From the NCBI RefSeq assembly GCF_900660445.2, contig NZ_LR214938.2, positions 664,348 through 728,347 of the forward strand: 64,000 nt of DNA, written 5' to 3'. Under the pieces are notes generated by a model. That model was given only the letters and a program-made list of their open reading frames with translations, was not told the origin of the DNA and did no database searches. This document shows, in pieces, positions 20,852-32,834 of the stretch. This stretch comes from Metamycoplasma salivarium (GTDB lineage: Bacteria; Bacillota_I; Bacilli_A; Mycoplasmatales; Metamycoplasmataceae). The position numbers were made by a program, and so were the translations under genes. The stretch's first letter is position 1, and the number at the start of each line of letters is the position of its first letter.

Positions 20852-22024
20852 TTAATTATTGGTTTTAAGCTTAGTTTGATTTTCATTGTATAAATGAATA
20901 TCATTTTCAATTTCTTTTGCCTTGTCTAATTTTTCTCAAGGCAAATCTAAATCTAGTCTTCCAACATGACCAAAAGTCGCTAATGGTAAATAAGATACAT
21001 TTAATAAATTTAGTGTGTTAATAATACCTTCAACACTTAAATCAAAATGTTTATTGATTAAGTTAATCAAAAATTCTTGTGAATATTTATTATCTCCAAA
21101 AGTATCAATATAAATACTTTGAGGTCTAGGCAAACCAATTGCATACGAAAGTTGAATTTCTATCTTATTATTTACATTAGCAGCAACTAAATTTTTAGCA
21201 ATATATCTTGCCATATAAGCAGCAGAACGATCAATTTTTGTTGCATCTTTGCCAGAAAATGCACCACCACCATGATGTGCAAATCCCCCATAAGTATCAA
21301 CAATAATTTTTCTACCAGTAAGTCCGGTATCTCCTTTAGGCCCTCCAATAACAAACTTACCTGTTGGGTTAATTAATATTTCATAATCTAAATTAAAATT
21401 ATTTTCTTTTGCAACAAAGTCAATAATATTTTCTTTTACAAATTTCTTGAATTTAGTTTCATTAAAATTTTCGTCATGTTGAATTGACATAAGTACTTTT
21501 TTAATTAGAATTTTGTCAGTTTGATCATCATATTCCATAGTTACTTGTGATTTCATATCAGCTTTTGCATAAGGAAATTTTTTGTTTCTTCTTAAAAATT
21601 CCGCTCTTTTAACAAGTTCATGTGCTAAAACAATCGGCCAAGGCATAAAATATTTATTTTCATTAGTTGCATAGCCAAACAAAATTCCTTGATCGCCTGC
21701 ACCCAGTTCTTTATTAGCATTTTTATCAACACCCATTGCAATATCTGGACTTTGAGGAATAATAGCACTAATAATTTTAAAGTCAGTTTCTTTATAACCT
21801 AATGGTTTTAAAATTTTTCAAGCTTCTTTTGTTGTATCAACATAACCTTTAGTTGTAATTTGACCACCAATATAAATAAAGTCATCATTTGCAATGACAT
21901 CACATGCAATTCTTGATGTTTTATCTTGTTTTAATAAACTATCAACAACTGCGTCACTAATTTGATCACAAATTTTATCAGGATGGCCTGCACCAACTGA
22001 TTCTGAAGTTAATAAATATTTCAT
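20852..22024 (-). CDS. metK: S-adenosylmethionine synthetase
   Basis: The 390-aa product opens with [19 protein letters not shown] (6-24). It contains [12 protein letters not shown] (ATP loop), [13 protein letters not shown], and [21 protein letters not shown], all standard MetK motifs. It makes SAM from methionine and ATP in the cytosol, supplying the many methyltransferases in this window. The ribosome-binding site AAGGAG lies in the last codons of asnA, 9 nt upstream, so the genes are coupled. Confidence 0.97.
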
Positions 22025-22033
22025 ATTTTCTCC

Positions 22034-23014
22034 TTATAAAAATTTAATTCCCATTTTTTTAGCATTTTCATAGTTTTTATCATCTCAGACGCTAACTTGA
22101 ACCTCTCCAATATGCTGTTTTTCTAAAAGTAACATTGCTATTCGACTTTGACCAATTCCACCACCAATTGTAAAAGGCAATGCATTGTCAATTATATTTT
22201 TGTGATATTTGCTTAATAAAGAAATTTCATTTTCATTAGTCCCATATTGTTTGATAATAGCATCTTTGTTAACTCTAATTCCCATACTACTTAATTCCAT
22301 TGCACAATTATGCAACTTATCATAAACAATTAAATCACCATTTAAAGTTCAATCATCATAGTCTTTTGCCCTTGATGAATGTGGATTTCCATCTTTTAAT
22401 TTATTTCCAATTTCAATAATAAAGACTGATCCTTTTTCTTTAACAATTTCATTTTCTCTTTCTTTTGGAGTTAAAGTTGGATATTTTTTATACAAATCTT
22501 TTGCAGTAATAAAAAATATTTGTTTGCTTAATTTATTTGAAAGTTGTGGATATATTTTGTTAATTTCTTTTTCAGTATATAAAAGACAGTTATAAATTTT
22601 TTTAACAATTTTCTTTAAAAAACTAATATTGCGATCACTTTCTTTAATGATTAATTCTCAATCTCATTGATCAACATAAAGTGAATGAAATTCATCTAAA
22701 TCCTCTTCTTTACGAATTGCATTCATATCAGCATATAAGCCTTCATAAACTGAAAATTCATATTTTTTTAAAGCATTTCTTTTTCATTTAGCAAGTGAAT
22801 GAACAATTTCGATTTCACCATCTAAATCTTTAATTGTAAAACTAACTGGTCTTTCTCCATTTAATGTGTCATTTAAGCCGGTTTTCTTTAAAACAAATAA
22901 AGGAGCGCTAACACGATGCAAATTCAATGTTTTTGCTAATTTGTTTGAGAATAATGTTTTTAATTTGCTAATTGCAAGTTGTGTTTCTTTTAAAGTAAGT
23001 TTTTCTTTTGTCAT
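22034..23014 (-). CDS. asnA: Aspartate--ammonia ligase (asparagine synthetase A)
   Basis: The 326-aa product has AsnA landmarks: [12 protein letters not shown] (about 31-42), DQWDWE, the [10 protein letters not shown] segment and the C-terminal [14 protein letters not shown]. It is a class II synthetase-like enzyme that makes asparagine from aspartate, ammonia and ATP. It is the first gene of the asnA-metK-ogt operon. A TATAAT box on the minus strand (23033-23028) lies so close to the ATG that the mRNA would have a leader of only about 7 nt. Confidence 0.95.
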
Positions 23015-23502
23015 ATTATCTTAGATTATTATATTGCATCCCTTAGTTTTTAATTTATTAAAGCAGAAAATAAAAAATGCAATGACTTTTTGCCATTACA
23101 CCTTGTCTTTAACCTTCTACTTAACAAGAAAGTTTTTAAATAGTAGCCAAGATTAATATCTATTTTTAGCATGATCTAACAATTATCAAATAAGGAAGAA
23201 AAATAATGAGAAATTATTTAACAACTGAGCAATAACTAAATTTTTGATATACAAATTAAGAGAAAAAAGTGAAAGAGAGCTCTATTAAGGAAAGAAAGTT
23301 CATTTTAAATAATTAATTAATAATTTTTTTAACTAAATTAACCTCATATAAACATTAGTCTGCCTAATTTTTTTAAGATTTTCATTAATTAACAATTTGT
23401 TAGTTTTGATTGTTAAAAGTAACATTTTTTTCATTTTCTCTCTTCTTTGATTATATAGTATAATAATTATATCTTTTTTATTTATTAATACAAGGAGGGG
23501 AA
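23015..23502. other. 488-bp intergenic region with divergent promoters
   Basis: No convincing protein gene. Divergent promoter elements are visible: TATAAT on the minus strand at 23033-23028 for asnA and TATAAT on the plus strand at 23459-23464 for the 23503 gene. A minus-strand hairpin (AATGGC/GTCATT around AAAAA, about 23078-23097) is followed by TGCATTTTTTATTTT and looks like a terminator. A second minus-strand TATAAT lies near 23449-23455. A short minus-strand frame of 33 codons beginning near 23430 follows AGAAGAGAGAAA but is probably chance. Confidence 0.4.
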
Positions 23503-23964
23503 ATGAAAAACATTAAAAAACTTAGCAAAAGTGCAATTATTTTGTATTTTGTAGAACTAGTTTTAGCATTTGCAATAATTGGACTAGCGGTTTCAGCAAT
23601 ATCAGCAATTGGTCTTGAAAGATATAAAGACTGAAAAAATCTAAGCGAAGCTGAAAAAACAAAAATTATGCCTTATTTAATTGGTGTACTTGTTTGTGCA
23701 GTCTTTATTTTACCAATAGGTTTGGCAACATTTGTTTTAGAAATAGTTGTTGCAGTTAAAGGATTAGCAACTAAAAAAGAAAGTGGAGATAACATTATTT
23801 ACATCTTACTTTTAATAGGCATTTTCGTATTGCCTTTAATGGCCTTGATTTGTTTATTCATTATTGTTTGCAAAAAAGATGTTCCTGTTGCACAAAATGC
23901 AACATTTAATAATTCAGAACAACAAAATAATGTAAATAATCAAAACAATCAACCAAACTACTAA
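23503..23964 (+). CDS. Small membrane protein of unknown function
   Basis: A 153-aa protein with three strong hydrophobic segments (about 12-36, 55-83 and 94-118) and a soluble tail rich in Asn and Gln. It has a strong ribosome-binding site (AAGGAGGGGAA-ATG) and a TATAAT box 39 nt upstream. A terminator follows the stop. I recognise no family; similar short membrane proteins with Asn-rich tails are common in mycoplasmas. Confidence 0.75.
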
Positions 23965-23967
23965 AAT

Positions 23968-24023
23968 AAAAAACTAGTTTAGTTACTAATCTAATGAATA
24001 GTCTTTCTAAGCTAGTTTTTTAT
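23968..24023. terminator. Bidirectional terminator
   Basis: AAAAACTAG and the following TTAG pair with CTAA and CTAGTTTTT across a loop of about 25 nt, with a poly-T tail on the plus strand. It separates the convergent 23503 membrane gene and the TM2 gene. Confidence 0.65.
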
Positions 24024-24037
24024 TTTTCAAATTTAGA

Positions 24038-24289
24038 TTACCAATTGGAAATATTTCTTCCATTTTCATCTTTTTGAACACCACACACTGCTAAAATAAA
24101 ATCAATAAGTATTCAAAGCCCCCCAAATCCAAAAGTCAGTAATTTCAAGATTCCCAATAGAATTCTTCCTCCATAAAATCTATCAACTCCCAAATATCCT
24201 AAGAAAAAAGCAAGCAGAGTTAATGCAAGCCTACTTTTTGGTGATGCATTTACATTAGAATTAGAAAATTGTTGGTTTGATTTATTCAT
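24038..24289 (-). CDS. TM2 domain-containing membrane protein
   Basis: An 83-aa protein with a polar Asn/Ser-rich N-terminus of 17 residues, then two membrane helices joined by LGYLGVDRFYGG (about 30-41), the hallmark of TM2 proteins. It ends in a short tail, CGVQKDENGRN. The ATG is preceded by AGGAGTAAAAA. TM2 proteins have no firm bacterial function. It stands alone on the minus strand between two plus-strand genes. Confidence 0.85.
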
Positions 24290-24365
24290 TTTTTACTCCT
24301 CAAATATTTTTAATTTGTTAAACACTTAAATTATAATATTAGCAAATCAATTAGGAGTGAGAAAT

Positions 24366-26516
24366 ATGAATTTATCAATCAAAAATGTCGCGAAGAAATT
24401 GCAACTTAAAGATATTCAAGTTGAAAAAACATTAGAGTTATTAGAACAAGGATGTACAGTTCCTTTTATTTCAAGATATAGAAAAAATATTACTGAAGGT
24501 TTAGATGAAGAACAAATTGCAAAAATTGAAGAACTTTATAAATATGATGTTGAATTAGAAAAAAGAAAAGAAGCAATTTTGAATATTTTGGAAGAAAATA
24601 AACTACTAACAGATGAATTAAAATTAAAAATTCAAAATGCAAGCACAAAACAAGAGCTTGAAAACATTTATGAACCTTTCAAAATTGGCAAGAAAACCAA
24701 AGCTTCTGAAGCGATTGCAATGGGCCTCTTACCTTTGGCTGAAAAAATTATGTCTGAAACATCACAGGATTTTAATGTTTTTAATGAATGCAAAAAATAT
24801 TTCAATGATAAACTAACAACAACTGAGCAAATAATTGAACAAGTTAAATACATTATTGCACAAATTATTTCTCAAGATATTTCCACAAGGGAATTTGTTA
24901 AAAATAATCTAATTAGTTATGGAACTATTGAAGCTAAGGTTAAAAAAGATGCTAATGATGAAAAACAAGTGTTTTTACAATACTATGATTTTAAAGAAAG
25001 AGTTAAATTTATTCCAAACCATAGAATATTAGCAATCTCACGTGGCGCTGATAAGAAGATTTTATCTTATGATATTTCATTTAATGAAAAGCCTATTCAA
25101 TATGAGCTTAGGAACAAATATTTTGTGAACAAAAGAACAGCATTTATTATTAATGATTCAATCGATGATAGTTTAAAAAGGTTGATATATCCTTCTATTA
25201 TTAGAGAAATTAAAACCGATTTATTTGAAAGAGCAGAAGCTGAAGCAATTAAATTATTTGCAAAAAGCGTCGAACAAATGTTACTTGCACCTGCTGTCAA
25301 AAACAAAAAAGTTATGGCAATTGACCCCGCTTACGTTAATGGCTGTAAAATCGCTATTTTAGATGAAAATGGTAATTTTTTAGAAAAAGCAATTATTTAT
25401 CCTAACCCACCAAAACCTAATTTGGATAAAGCTAAAGAAATTGTTAATAAATTGTTAGACAAATATGAATCAGATTTAATTTTAATAGGTAATGGAACTG
25501 CGAGCCATGAAACTAAGGATTTTATTACAAACCTTTTAAATTGAAGAAAAGAAGTAAATGGGCAAGAAAATGCAAAATGTTTAGTAGTTTCTGAAATTGG
25601 TGCATCAGTTTATTCTGCTTCAAAAAATGCAATTGAAGAATTTCCAAATTTATCTGTTGAAGAAAGATCTGCAATTTCAATTGGTCGTAGATATCAAGAT
25701 CCATTAAATGAGCTTGTTAAGATTGATCCTAAAGCAATTGGCGTTGGGCAATATCAACACGATGTAGACCAAAAAATGCTTGAAAATGAGCTAGAATTTA
25801 AAGTCAATAAGGTAGTTAATGAAGTTGGAGTTAACCTAAATACTGCAAGTGAATATATTCTCAGATATATTTCAGGCTTAACAAAAACATTAGCTAAAAA
25901 AATTGTTGAGCATCGAAATAAAATCAAAGAATTTACCAACCGTGAAGAACTTAAGGAAATTAAAGGAATTAGTGATAAAGTTTATGAACAAGCAATCGGT
26001 TTTTTAAGACTTTATAATTCAAATGTTTTTTATGATAAAACAAATATTCACCCAGAAAGTTACAAACTTGCTGATTCATTAGTTAAATATTTAAATATCG
26101 ATTTAAGTCAAATTGATAAAAAACTTTTACAAAATATTGATAAAAATAAGATTATGAATGATCTTAAAATCAATGAATTTGATTTGAATTTAATTATTGA
26201 TTCTTTATTAAATCCAGGCAAAGATATAAGAGACCAAAAAGCTGGATTTACAATAAATGAGAATATTACAAAAGCTGAAGATTTGCATGTTGGACAAATT
26301 ATATCTGGTCAAGTTTTGAATTTAACTGATTTTGGTGCATTTGTTTTTATAGGAATTAAACAAAGTGTCTTAGTTCATGTTTCACATATGAAACGCACTG
26401 AAAACGAATTTATCAACAAACCATCTGATGTTTTAAACATTGGTGATACTGTTCAAATTAAAATCTTAGACATTGATTTAGAACGCAATAGAATTCATGG
26501 GCAAATTATTTGATAA
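24366..26516 (+). CDS. tex: Tex-family RNA-binding transcription accessory protein
   Basis: The 716-aa protein contains the Tex N-terminal helical domain with VPFISRYRKNITEGLDEEQI (about 30-49), a YqgF-like RNase H fold (MAIDPAYVNGCKIAILD, about 317-333), a helix-hairpin-helix pair (VNLNTASEYILRYISGL, KEFTNREELKEIKGI) and a C-terminal S1 RNA-binding domain (about 638-716). It is cytosolic and associates with RNA polymerase or ribosomes. The ATG at 24366 has AGGAG 8 nt upstream. The last codons are TGA-TAA, where TGA is Trp. Confidence 0.95.
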
Positions 26517-26531
26517 AAATTTTTTTTGTTA

Positions 26532-26610
26532 TATAATTAAATTCGTAATATTTAAAACATTAGAAAAAGTTGGCGTGTTGCTAACTTTTTTATATAGAAA
26601 GGCAAATGCT
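26532..26610 (+). promoter_or_regulatory. nusA promoter and leader with an intrinsic terminator-like hairpin
   Basis: TATAAT at 26532-26537 should start transcription near 26544. The leader then forms a hairpin: AAAAAGTTGGC (26564-26574) pairs over 11 bp with GCTAACTTTTT (26580-26590), one pair being G-T, around a GTGTT loop. The T run continues to 26591, giving it the shape of an intrinsic terminator. The ribosome-binding site (GAAAGG) follows at once. It may be read-through control of nusA, or simply the tex terminator placed after an overlapping promoter. Confidence 0.6.
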
Positions 26611-28173
26611 ATGGAAAGTAGTGATTTAAAATTTAAAGAATTCTTAAGAAGTATTTTTAATTTATCAAATTTAAGAAATATTCCAAAAGAAGTAATTATT
26701 GATTATTTTAAACAATCAGTTGAGAAAGTTATTTATGGAACTTATGATGAAGATGCAGAACTTGAATTTATTATTGATGAAGCAAATAATAATTTATCAA
26801 TTATCAACCACAAGAAATTAGTTGTTGAAGACCCAAAAAATCCAAGTGATATAGTTAGATTTATTGAAGTTCCTCTTTCAATTGCAAAAACAATTAAAGA
26901 AAAAGCAAAAATTGATGATTTTGTTAGTGAAGAAATTGATTTGGATAGTTTTTCAAAACGTGATTTTGTCAAAATTTTAGAAAATTTCAAAGGTTTAATT
27001 AATGATTTTGAAAAAAATAGAATTATTAATGACTACCAAAACAAAATTGGCGAAGTTGTAAAAGCTAGATTAAGTCAATATCAAAAGAATGGAATTTTAC
27101 TAGAACTTGTCGAAAATCCTAAAGTTATAGCATTTATGCCAAATTCAGCTGCTAATAAGAAAATTACAGATTCACTATCTCCAGCAGATACAATTGATGT
27201 ATGTATTGTTTCACTTTTGCAAGATAACAAAAACGCACAACTTTTAGTGTCAAATGTTGATGATAAAATTTTAGTTAAATTGTTTTACAATGAAATTCCT
27301 GAGGTTGCACAAGGTTATGTTGAAATTGCTTATATTGCAAGAATTGCTGGGCTTAGATCGAAAGTTGTTGTTAAAAAATCACCAACCGCGCCTGCATATA
27401 TTGAAGAAATCGGTTCAATTATTGGAAGAAATGCTGCAAGAATTTCTGCAATTTCTGAACAATTAAAAGGAGAAAAAATCGATTTAGTACAATATTCTGA
27501 AGATAAAAAGCAGTTAATTATGAATGCAATTAGCCCTGCTAAAGTAATTGATATTATTCAAACTAAACCAACAAATGGTTCTAAATCTGCTTATATTGTG
27601 ATTGTTCCTGATGTTCAACACACACTTGCAATTGGCAAAAAAGGACATAATGTTTTACTAGCATCTGATATTGTTAAAGCAAAATTAGACATCATTAGCC
27701 AATCAGAAGCTGATGAAAAACATATTGCTTATAACATAGAAAATGGAAATGTAACTGATGAAGATTTCAAGATTTTAGAACAAGGAAAAAAACTTCGTTC
27801 AAATTTCAAATCAAGACAAAAAACTCCAATTGGATTTGATGATAAAAATAAAATTAATTTGGATGATTTTGCAATGGAAATTGCAGAAATGCAATCACAA
27901 ATTAAATCAACTAATTTTGAAGAACAATTATTAGGTTCAAATCTAACTGACACTATTGATGCAACAATTGAAGAAGCAAGAGAAAATGTCTTAGATACAA
28001 ACAATACTGAAGATGTTTATAAGGATTTAGAAAAAGCAATTAAAAATAATAAAACTGACGAAAAAGACGACTATGAAAAAATTGCAAAAACTAAACTAAA
28101 AGATTTCCAACAAGATAATGATATTTTAGGTGATATTGATTTAAGTGATATTAATGATGAAGACTGAGAATAA
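26611..28173 (+). CDS. nusA: Transcription termination/antitermination factor NusA
   Basis: A 520-aa protein with the N-terminal RNA polymerase-binding domain (1-130), an S1 domain (about 145-215), then KH domains with IAGLRSKVVVKK and GSIIGRNAARISAISEQLKGEKIDLV (about 245-300) and IAIGKKGHNVLLASDI (about 340-360). A long acidic tail replaces the acidic repeats of E. coli and ends in Trp-Glu, with TGA as Trp. It regulates pausing, termination and rRNA antitermination. The first gene of the nusA-ylxR-infB-rbfA block. Confidence 0.96.
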
Positions 28174-28456
28174 AATCATTTCAAGAAAATCAATTGTTGA
28201 TGGACAAATTTATCCAATTTCTGAGCTAATTAGGTTTGCAAAATTAAAAAATGGTGAAGTCCATTTTGATCCAGAAAGTAATTTAAAAGGCAAAGGTGCA
28301 TATTGTTTAAACAATATTTCACAACTTGATATTTTATTTAAGAGAAAACTTCTAAACAAAACATTTAGGCAAAATATTGACATTGAAATGTATAATACTA
28401 TAAAAAGTGAGGTGGATGAATGGATAAAAAGCAAGATAAAAGAAAATCAAATATAG
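28154..28456 (+). CDS. ylxR: YlxR-family (DUF448) protein
   Basis: A 100-aa basic protein with the YlxR pattern SRKSI...[16 protein letters not shown]...KGKGAY (about 9-52). It overlaps the end of nusA by 20 nt and the start of infB by 37 nt; it has no Shine-Dalgarno of its own, so it is probably translated by coupling. ATG 28154 and ATG 28157 are equally possible. YlxR is a small nucleic-acid-binding protein, reported to bind RNase P RNA in some bacteria, conserved at this position in Firmicutes-type nusA operons. Confidence 0.85.
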   Translation: MMKTENKIISRKSIVDGQIYPISELIRFAKLKNGEVHFDPESNLKGKGAYCLNNISQLDILFKRKLLNKTFRQNIDIEMYNTIKSEVDEWIKSKIKENQI

Positions 28457-30234
28457 CAAATATTAAAGAACAATTAAGCCAAGGAAAAACCACTGCCTTA
28501 CAAGATGGAGTTTTCATTTTTCATGGTCCTTTAACAATTTCTGAATTTGCAGAAAAAATTAAAAAAACGCCTGCACAAATTATTACTTATTATTTTAAAA
28601 TGGGAAAAATGAAAACCATTAACACTTCATTAAACGAAGAGGAAATTGCAGAACTTTGTTTAGAATTTAATTTAGATTTTAAAAAAGAAGACAATGTCGA
28701 TGCACAAAATTTATTTGACAAATTGGAAATTGCTGATGATCCTAAAGATTTAACAGTTAGACCACCAATTGTTACTATTATGGGACATGTTGATCATGGA
28801 AAAACTACTTTAATTGACCAAATTCGTAAATCAAATATTTTAGATTCAGAATTTGGAGGAATTACACAACATACAGGGGCTTATCAAGTTGCATTTAAAA
28901 ACCGAAAAATTACATTTTTAGATACTCCTGGCCATGAAGCATTTACCGAAATGCGTGCTCGTGGAGCGAAAGTAACTGACATTGTTGTTATTGTAGTTGC
29001 TGCTGACGATGGAGTTAAACCTCAAACTATAGAAGCAATTGACCATGCTAAAGCCGCCAATGTTCCAATTATTGTTTTTGTTAACAAAATTGATAAACCT
29101 CAAATTGATTTAGAAAAGGTTAAATCTCAACTTGCAGAACATGATATTGTGTGTGAAGAATGAGGCGGTAATGTTCAATTTGTTTATGGTTCAGCGATAA
29201 AAAATCAAAACATTGATCAACTTTTAGAAGCAATTTTCTTGCAAGCAGATATGCTAGATTTAAAAGCAAACTTAAATCGTGATCCAATTGGAACTATTAT
29301 TGAATCAAAATTGGATAAAGGTAAAGGTGTTGTTTCAACAGTTATTGTTCAAAATGGTACTTTATATCCAAGAGATTTTATTGTTGCTGGCGCACAATTT
29401 GGAAATATTAGAAGTTTAACAACCGTTGAAGGAAAACCATTAGAAAAAGCATTACCTGGAACTCCTTGTGTTATTACAGGACTTAATCACAATCCTTTAG
29501 CTGGTGATAGATTTGTTGTTTTAAAAGATGAAAAATTTGCTAAAAAATTAGCTGATGAAAAATCTTATTTAGATAAACAAAAAGAAATCAACACTAAAAA
29601 TGCTATCAACATTGAAGATGGTATGAAAGTCATTAACATTATTATTAAAACTGATGTTCAAGGAACTGCAGAAGCAATTAAAAATTCAGTTTCTAAAATT
29701 AAAAATGATGAAGTTTTAATTAATGTTATTAGAGCAAATGCCGGAGAAATTAATAAAGCAGATGTAATTTTAGCCGAAGCTTCAAATGCAAGGATTTATG
29801 CATTCAATAATTCTTCAATTAGTGGTGATATTGCAAAATTAGCCGAGCTTAGAAATGTAAAAATCAAAAAGCACAACATTATTTACAAAATAATTGAGGA
29901 ATTAGAAGCATTAGCAAAAACTTTAAAAGAACCAGTTTATGAAGAAAAAGGAATTGGTCAAGCACAAGTTATTCAATTATTTTATTATTCTAAAGTTGGA
30001 ACTATTGCTGGATGTAAACAACTACAAGGTGTATGTAAAGAATTTTGTAAAGTTGAAGTTTTTAGAAAAGGAAAATCAATTTTTAAAGGAAATATTAATT
30101 CCTTAAAAAGAGAAAAGAATGATGTCAAAATTGTTGAAAAAGGGTTTGATTTTGGAACTCATATCAAAGACTTTGATAAAATAGAAGTAGATGATGAATT
30201 AAAATTTTATGAGGATGTATTAAAAGATGAATAG
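28420..30234 (+). CDS. infB: Translation initiation factor IF-2
   Basis: A 604-aa protein, short because the long N-terminal extension of proteobacterial IF-2 is missing. GTPase motifs are GHVDHGKT (122-129), a DTPGHE switch and NKID. The C-terminal part contains the IF2 domains that bind fMet-tRNA. It positions initiator tRNA on the 30S subunit. The start has GAGGTGG 4 nt upstream, inside ylxR. One TGA-Trp follows EE near residue 249. Confidence 0.97.
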
Positions 30235-30556
30235 TATTACACATGAAAGAAAAGCTAGCTTATTATTAAAACTAATTGGAGATGCATTTTATGAGTTACA
30301 AGACTTTGATACAACAAATGTTGCAATCAATGATGTTACTTTAACAAACGATGGTTCATATGCAAAAGTTTATGTAACATTTTTTAAAGACAAAGAAAGA
30401 TATTTAGAAAAAGTTACTAAAATGACACCATTTATTCGTTCAGTTGTTGCAAGAAATTGACACTACAAAAAATTGCCAGAACTTAAATTCAACATTGATA
30501 CTGTTGAACCTGAAGCTGCTAGAATTGAAAAGATTCTAGATAATCTTAAAAAATAA
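30227..30556 (+). CDS. rbfA: Ribosome-binding factor A
   Basis: A 109-aa KH-fold protein with the RbfA pattern [20 protein letters not shown] (about 29-48) and [18 protein letters not shown] (about 67-84, TGA as Trp). It assists late 30S maturation. The ATG overlaps the infB stop by 8 nt, as is usual for this pair. Confidence 0.93.
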
Positions 30557-30560
30557 CAAT

Positions 30561-32381
30561 ATGCAAAATAAATTTGACGCCATAGTTATTGGCGGAGGCC
30601 ACGCTGGTATCGAAGCTAGTTATGCTCTCGCTAAGCGTGGTTTTTATGTAGCGTTAATTACTTTAAATAAAAATAAACTTGCAATGTTACCTTGCAATCC
30701 TTCAATTGGAGGTTCTGCTAAAGGAATAATTACTAGAGAAATTGACACCTTGGGTGGAATGCAAGGTATTTTTGCTGACAAAGCAATGATTCAAATTAAG
30801 ATGTTAAATTCTTCAAAAGGTCCTGCAGTTTGATCATTGCGTGCCCAAATTGACAAAGATAAATATTGCAAAATTATCTTAGATGATATTCTAAAAAATA
30901 AACATATTACTTTAATTGAAGATGAAGTTGAAGATTTAATTGTTAAAGATAATACTTGTCTTGGAGTTGTTACTAAAAATAATGGTGAAATATATTCTAA
31001 GGTAACAATAATGACGACAGGTGTTTATATGAACGCAAGAATCTTGCGTGGTGAGAATGTTGCTTATGAAGGACCTGATAAAGAAAAAAGAAGCAGTAAA
31101 CTTTCTGAAAATCTTAAAAAATATGGGTTTGAAATTTTACGTTTAAAAACTGGAACTCCTTGCAGAATTTATACAGATTCAATTGATTTTTCAAAAGTTG
31201 AAAAAGAATTTTTAGAGCCTAATGAACTTTCATTTTCAAAACATTCAAACATTAAATTAGATAGCCAAACTTGTTGCTATTTGACACATAGCACACAAGA
31301 AACTAAAGAAATTGTTGAAAAGAATATTAAGAAAAGTTCTTTATATTCAGGACTTATTATTGGTATAGGTCCTAGATATTGTCCTAGCTTTGAAGATAAA
31401 ATTGTTAGATTTCCTGATAAAGTGTCACATCATATTTTCTTTGAACCAGAAACTGCTAAAGGCGATATTATGTACATTAATGGGCTTTCAACTTCAATGC
31501 CAGAAGATGTCCAAGATTTAATGGTTAAATCAATTCCTGGACTTGAACATGCTAAAGTGCAAAAATATGGATATGCTATTGAATATGATGCAATAAATCC
31601 ATTAAATTTATATAAATCTTTAGAATCTAAGAAATTAAACAATTTCTTTTCCGCAGGTCAGCCCAACGGTACAAGCGGTTATGAAGAAGCAGCAGCGCAA
31701 GGCTTAATTGCTGGAATTAATGCAGCAAATAAATTAGACAATATGTCTCCTTTAGAAATTGCTAGGTCAGATGGTTATATTGGAGTTTTAATTGATGATA
31801 TTGTTACCAAAGGTACAAATGAACCTTATAGAATGTTAACAAGTAGAGCTGAATACCGTTTGATTTTAAGAAATGACAATATTGATGAACGTTTATCCAA
31901 ATATGCTTATGAAAATAAAATGATTTCTAAGGCTGAATATGATGAAGTTGTTAATAAATATAAATTGATTAACAAAAGAATTCAAGAACTTAAAAATGAA
32001 TATGTTTCATCAACATCTGATATAGGACTTAAATACAATGTTGTTAATGGTTCTTCAAAATTAAAATTATTAGCAAATCCAGAAGTTGATTCCATTGATG
32101 TTTTAGGTAAAGATTTTCCATATCCTAATGAACTTACTATTCAAGTTAGATTATTTGGATATGTTAAAAAACAACAATCAATGGCCGAAAAAATGAACCA
32201 TTTAGAGAAATTAAAACTATCAACTGAAATTGATTATTATCAAGTTCCTAATTTAGCCATAGAAGCTAGAGAAAAATTAAATAAAATAAAACCCACCACA
32301 ATTGGTCAAGCTTCAAGAATTAGCGGAATAAATCCCGCTGATATTCAAATGTTAATCTATTGATTAAATAACAAGAAATAA
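30561..32381 (+). CDS. mnmG: tRNA uridine 5-carboxymethylaminomethyl modification enzyme MnmG
   Basis: A 606-aa FAD protein. It has the dinucleotide-binding motif [12 protein letters not shown] (about 9-20), LPCNPSIGG (about 43-51), RILRGEN and the C-terminal YGYVKKQ-type and [12 protein letters not shown] motifs. With MnmE it modifies U34 of tRNAs reading split codon boxes. It begins 4 nt after rbfA and is followed 3 nt later by rlmH. TGA-Trp codons occur near the middle and at residue 602. Confidence 0.97.
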
Positions 32382-32384
32382 AAT

Positions 32385-32816
32385 ATGAAAATTAATATTA
32401 TTGCAGTTGGTAGTTTAAATGATAAATACAAACCTATTTATCAAGAATATATTAAAAAGATTAACTTTTTTGCATCGATTAATTTAATTGAAATTAAAGA
32501 AATTGTTGAAGAAAATATCGAACTTAAAATTAAAAAAGAAACAAAATTAATTTTAGAAAAAATTCCTAAAAATTCGCATGTTATATATTTATCATTGTAT
32601 GGCAAAAAAATGGATAGCATTGAATTTAGCAAAATGTTAGATGTTGATAATTTAACATTTATTATTGGTGGTAGTAATGGAGTTGATGAAACATATTTTT
32701 TAAATAAAATATCATTTTCAGATTTAACTTTTCCACATCAACTTTTTAGAATTATGTTAGTTGAACAAATTTTTCGTGGTTTTGCTATTAAAAATAACAT
32801 TAAATATCATAAGTAA
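32385..32816 (+). CDS. rlmH: 23S rRNA pseudouridine-1915 N3-methyltransferase RlmH
   Basis: A 143-aa SPOUT-fold enzyme with LSLYGKKMDSIEF (about 65-77), TFIIGGSNGVDE (about 91-102, the knotted SAM site) and FPHQLFRIMLVEQIFRGFAI near the C-terminus. It methylates the helix 69 pseudouridine in 70S ribosomes. It ends the plus-strand block that began at nusA. Confidence 0.94.
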   Translation: MKINIIAVGSLNDKYKPIYQEYIKKINFFASINLIEIKEIVEENIELKIKKETKLILEKIPKNSHVIYLSLYGKKMDSIEFSKMLDVDNLTFIIGGSNGVDETYFLNKISFSDLTFPHQLFRIMLVEQIFRGFAIKNNIKYHK

Positions 32817-32834
32817 ATTTTAATTTGATTTAAA

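Noticed and set aside
23015..23502. RNase P RNA or tmRNA in the asnA upstream gap
   Set aside because: The conserved core sequences of both RNAs are missing on either strand.
24357..24365. GTG start for tex
   Set aside because: The GTG overlaps the Shine-Dalgarno AGGAG; ATG 24366 has the normal spacing.
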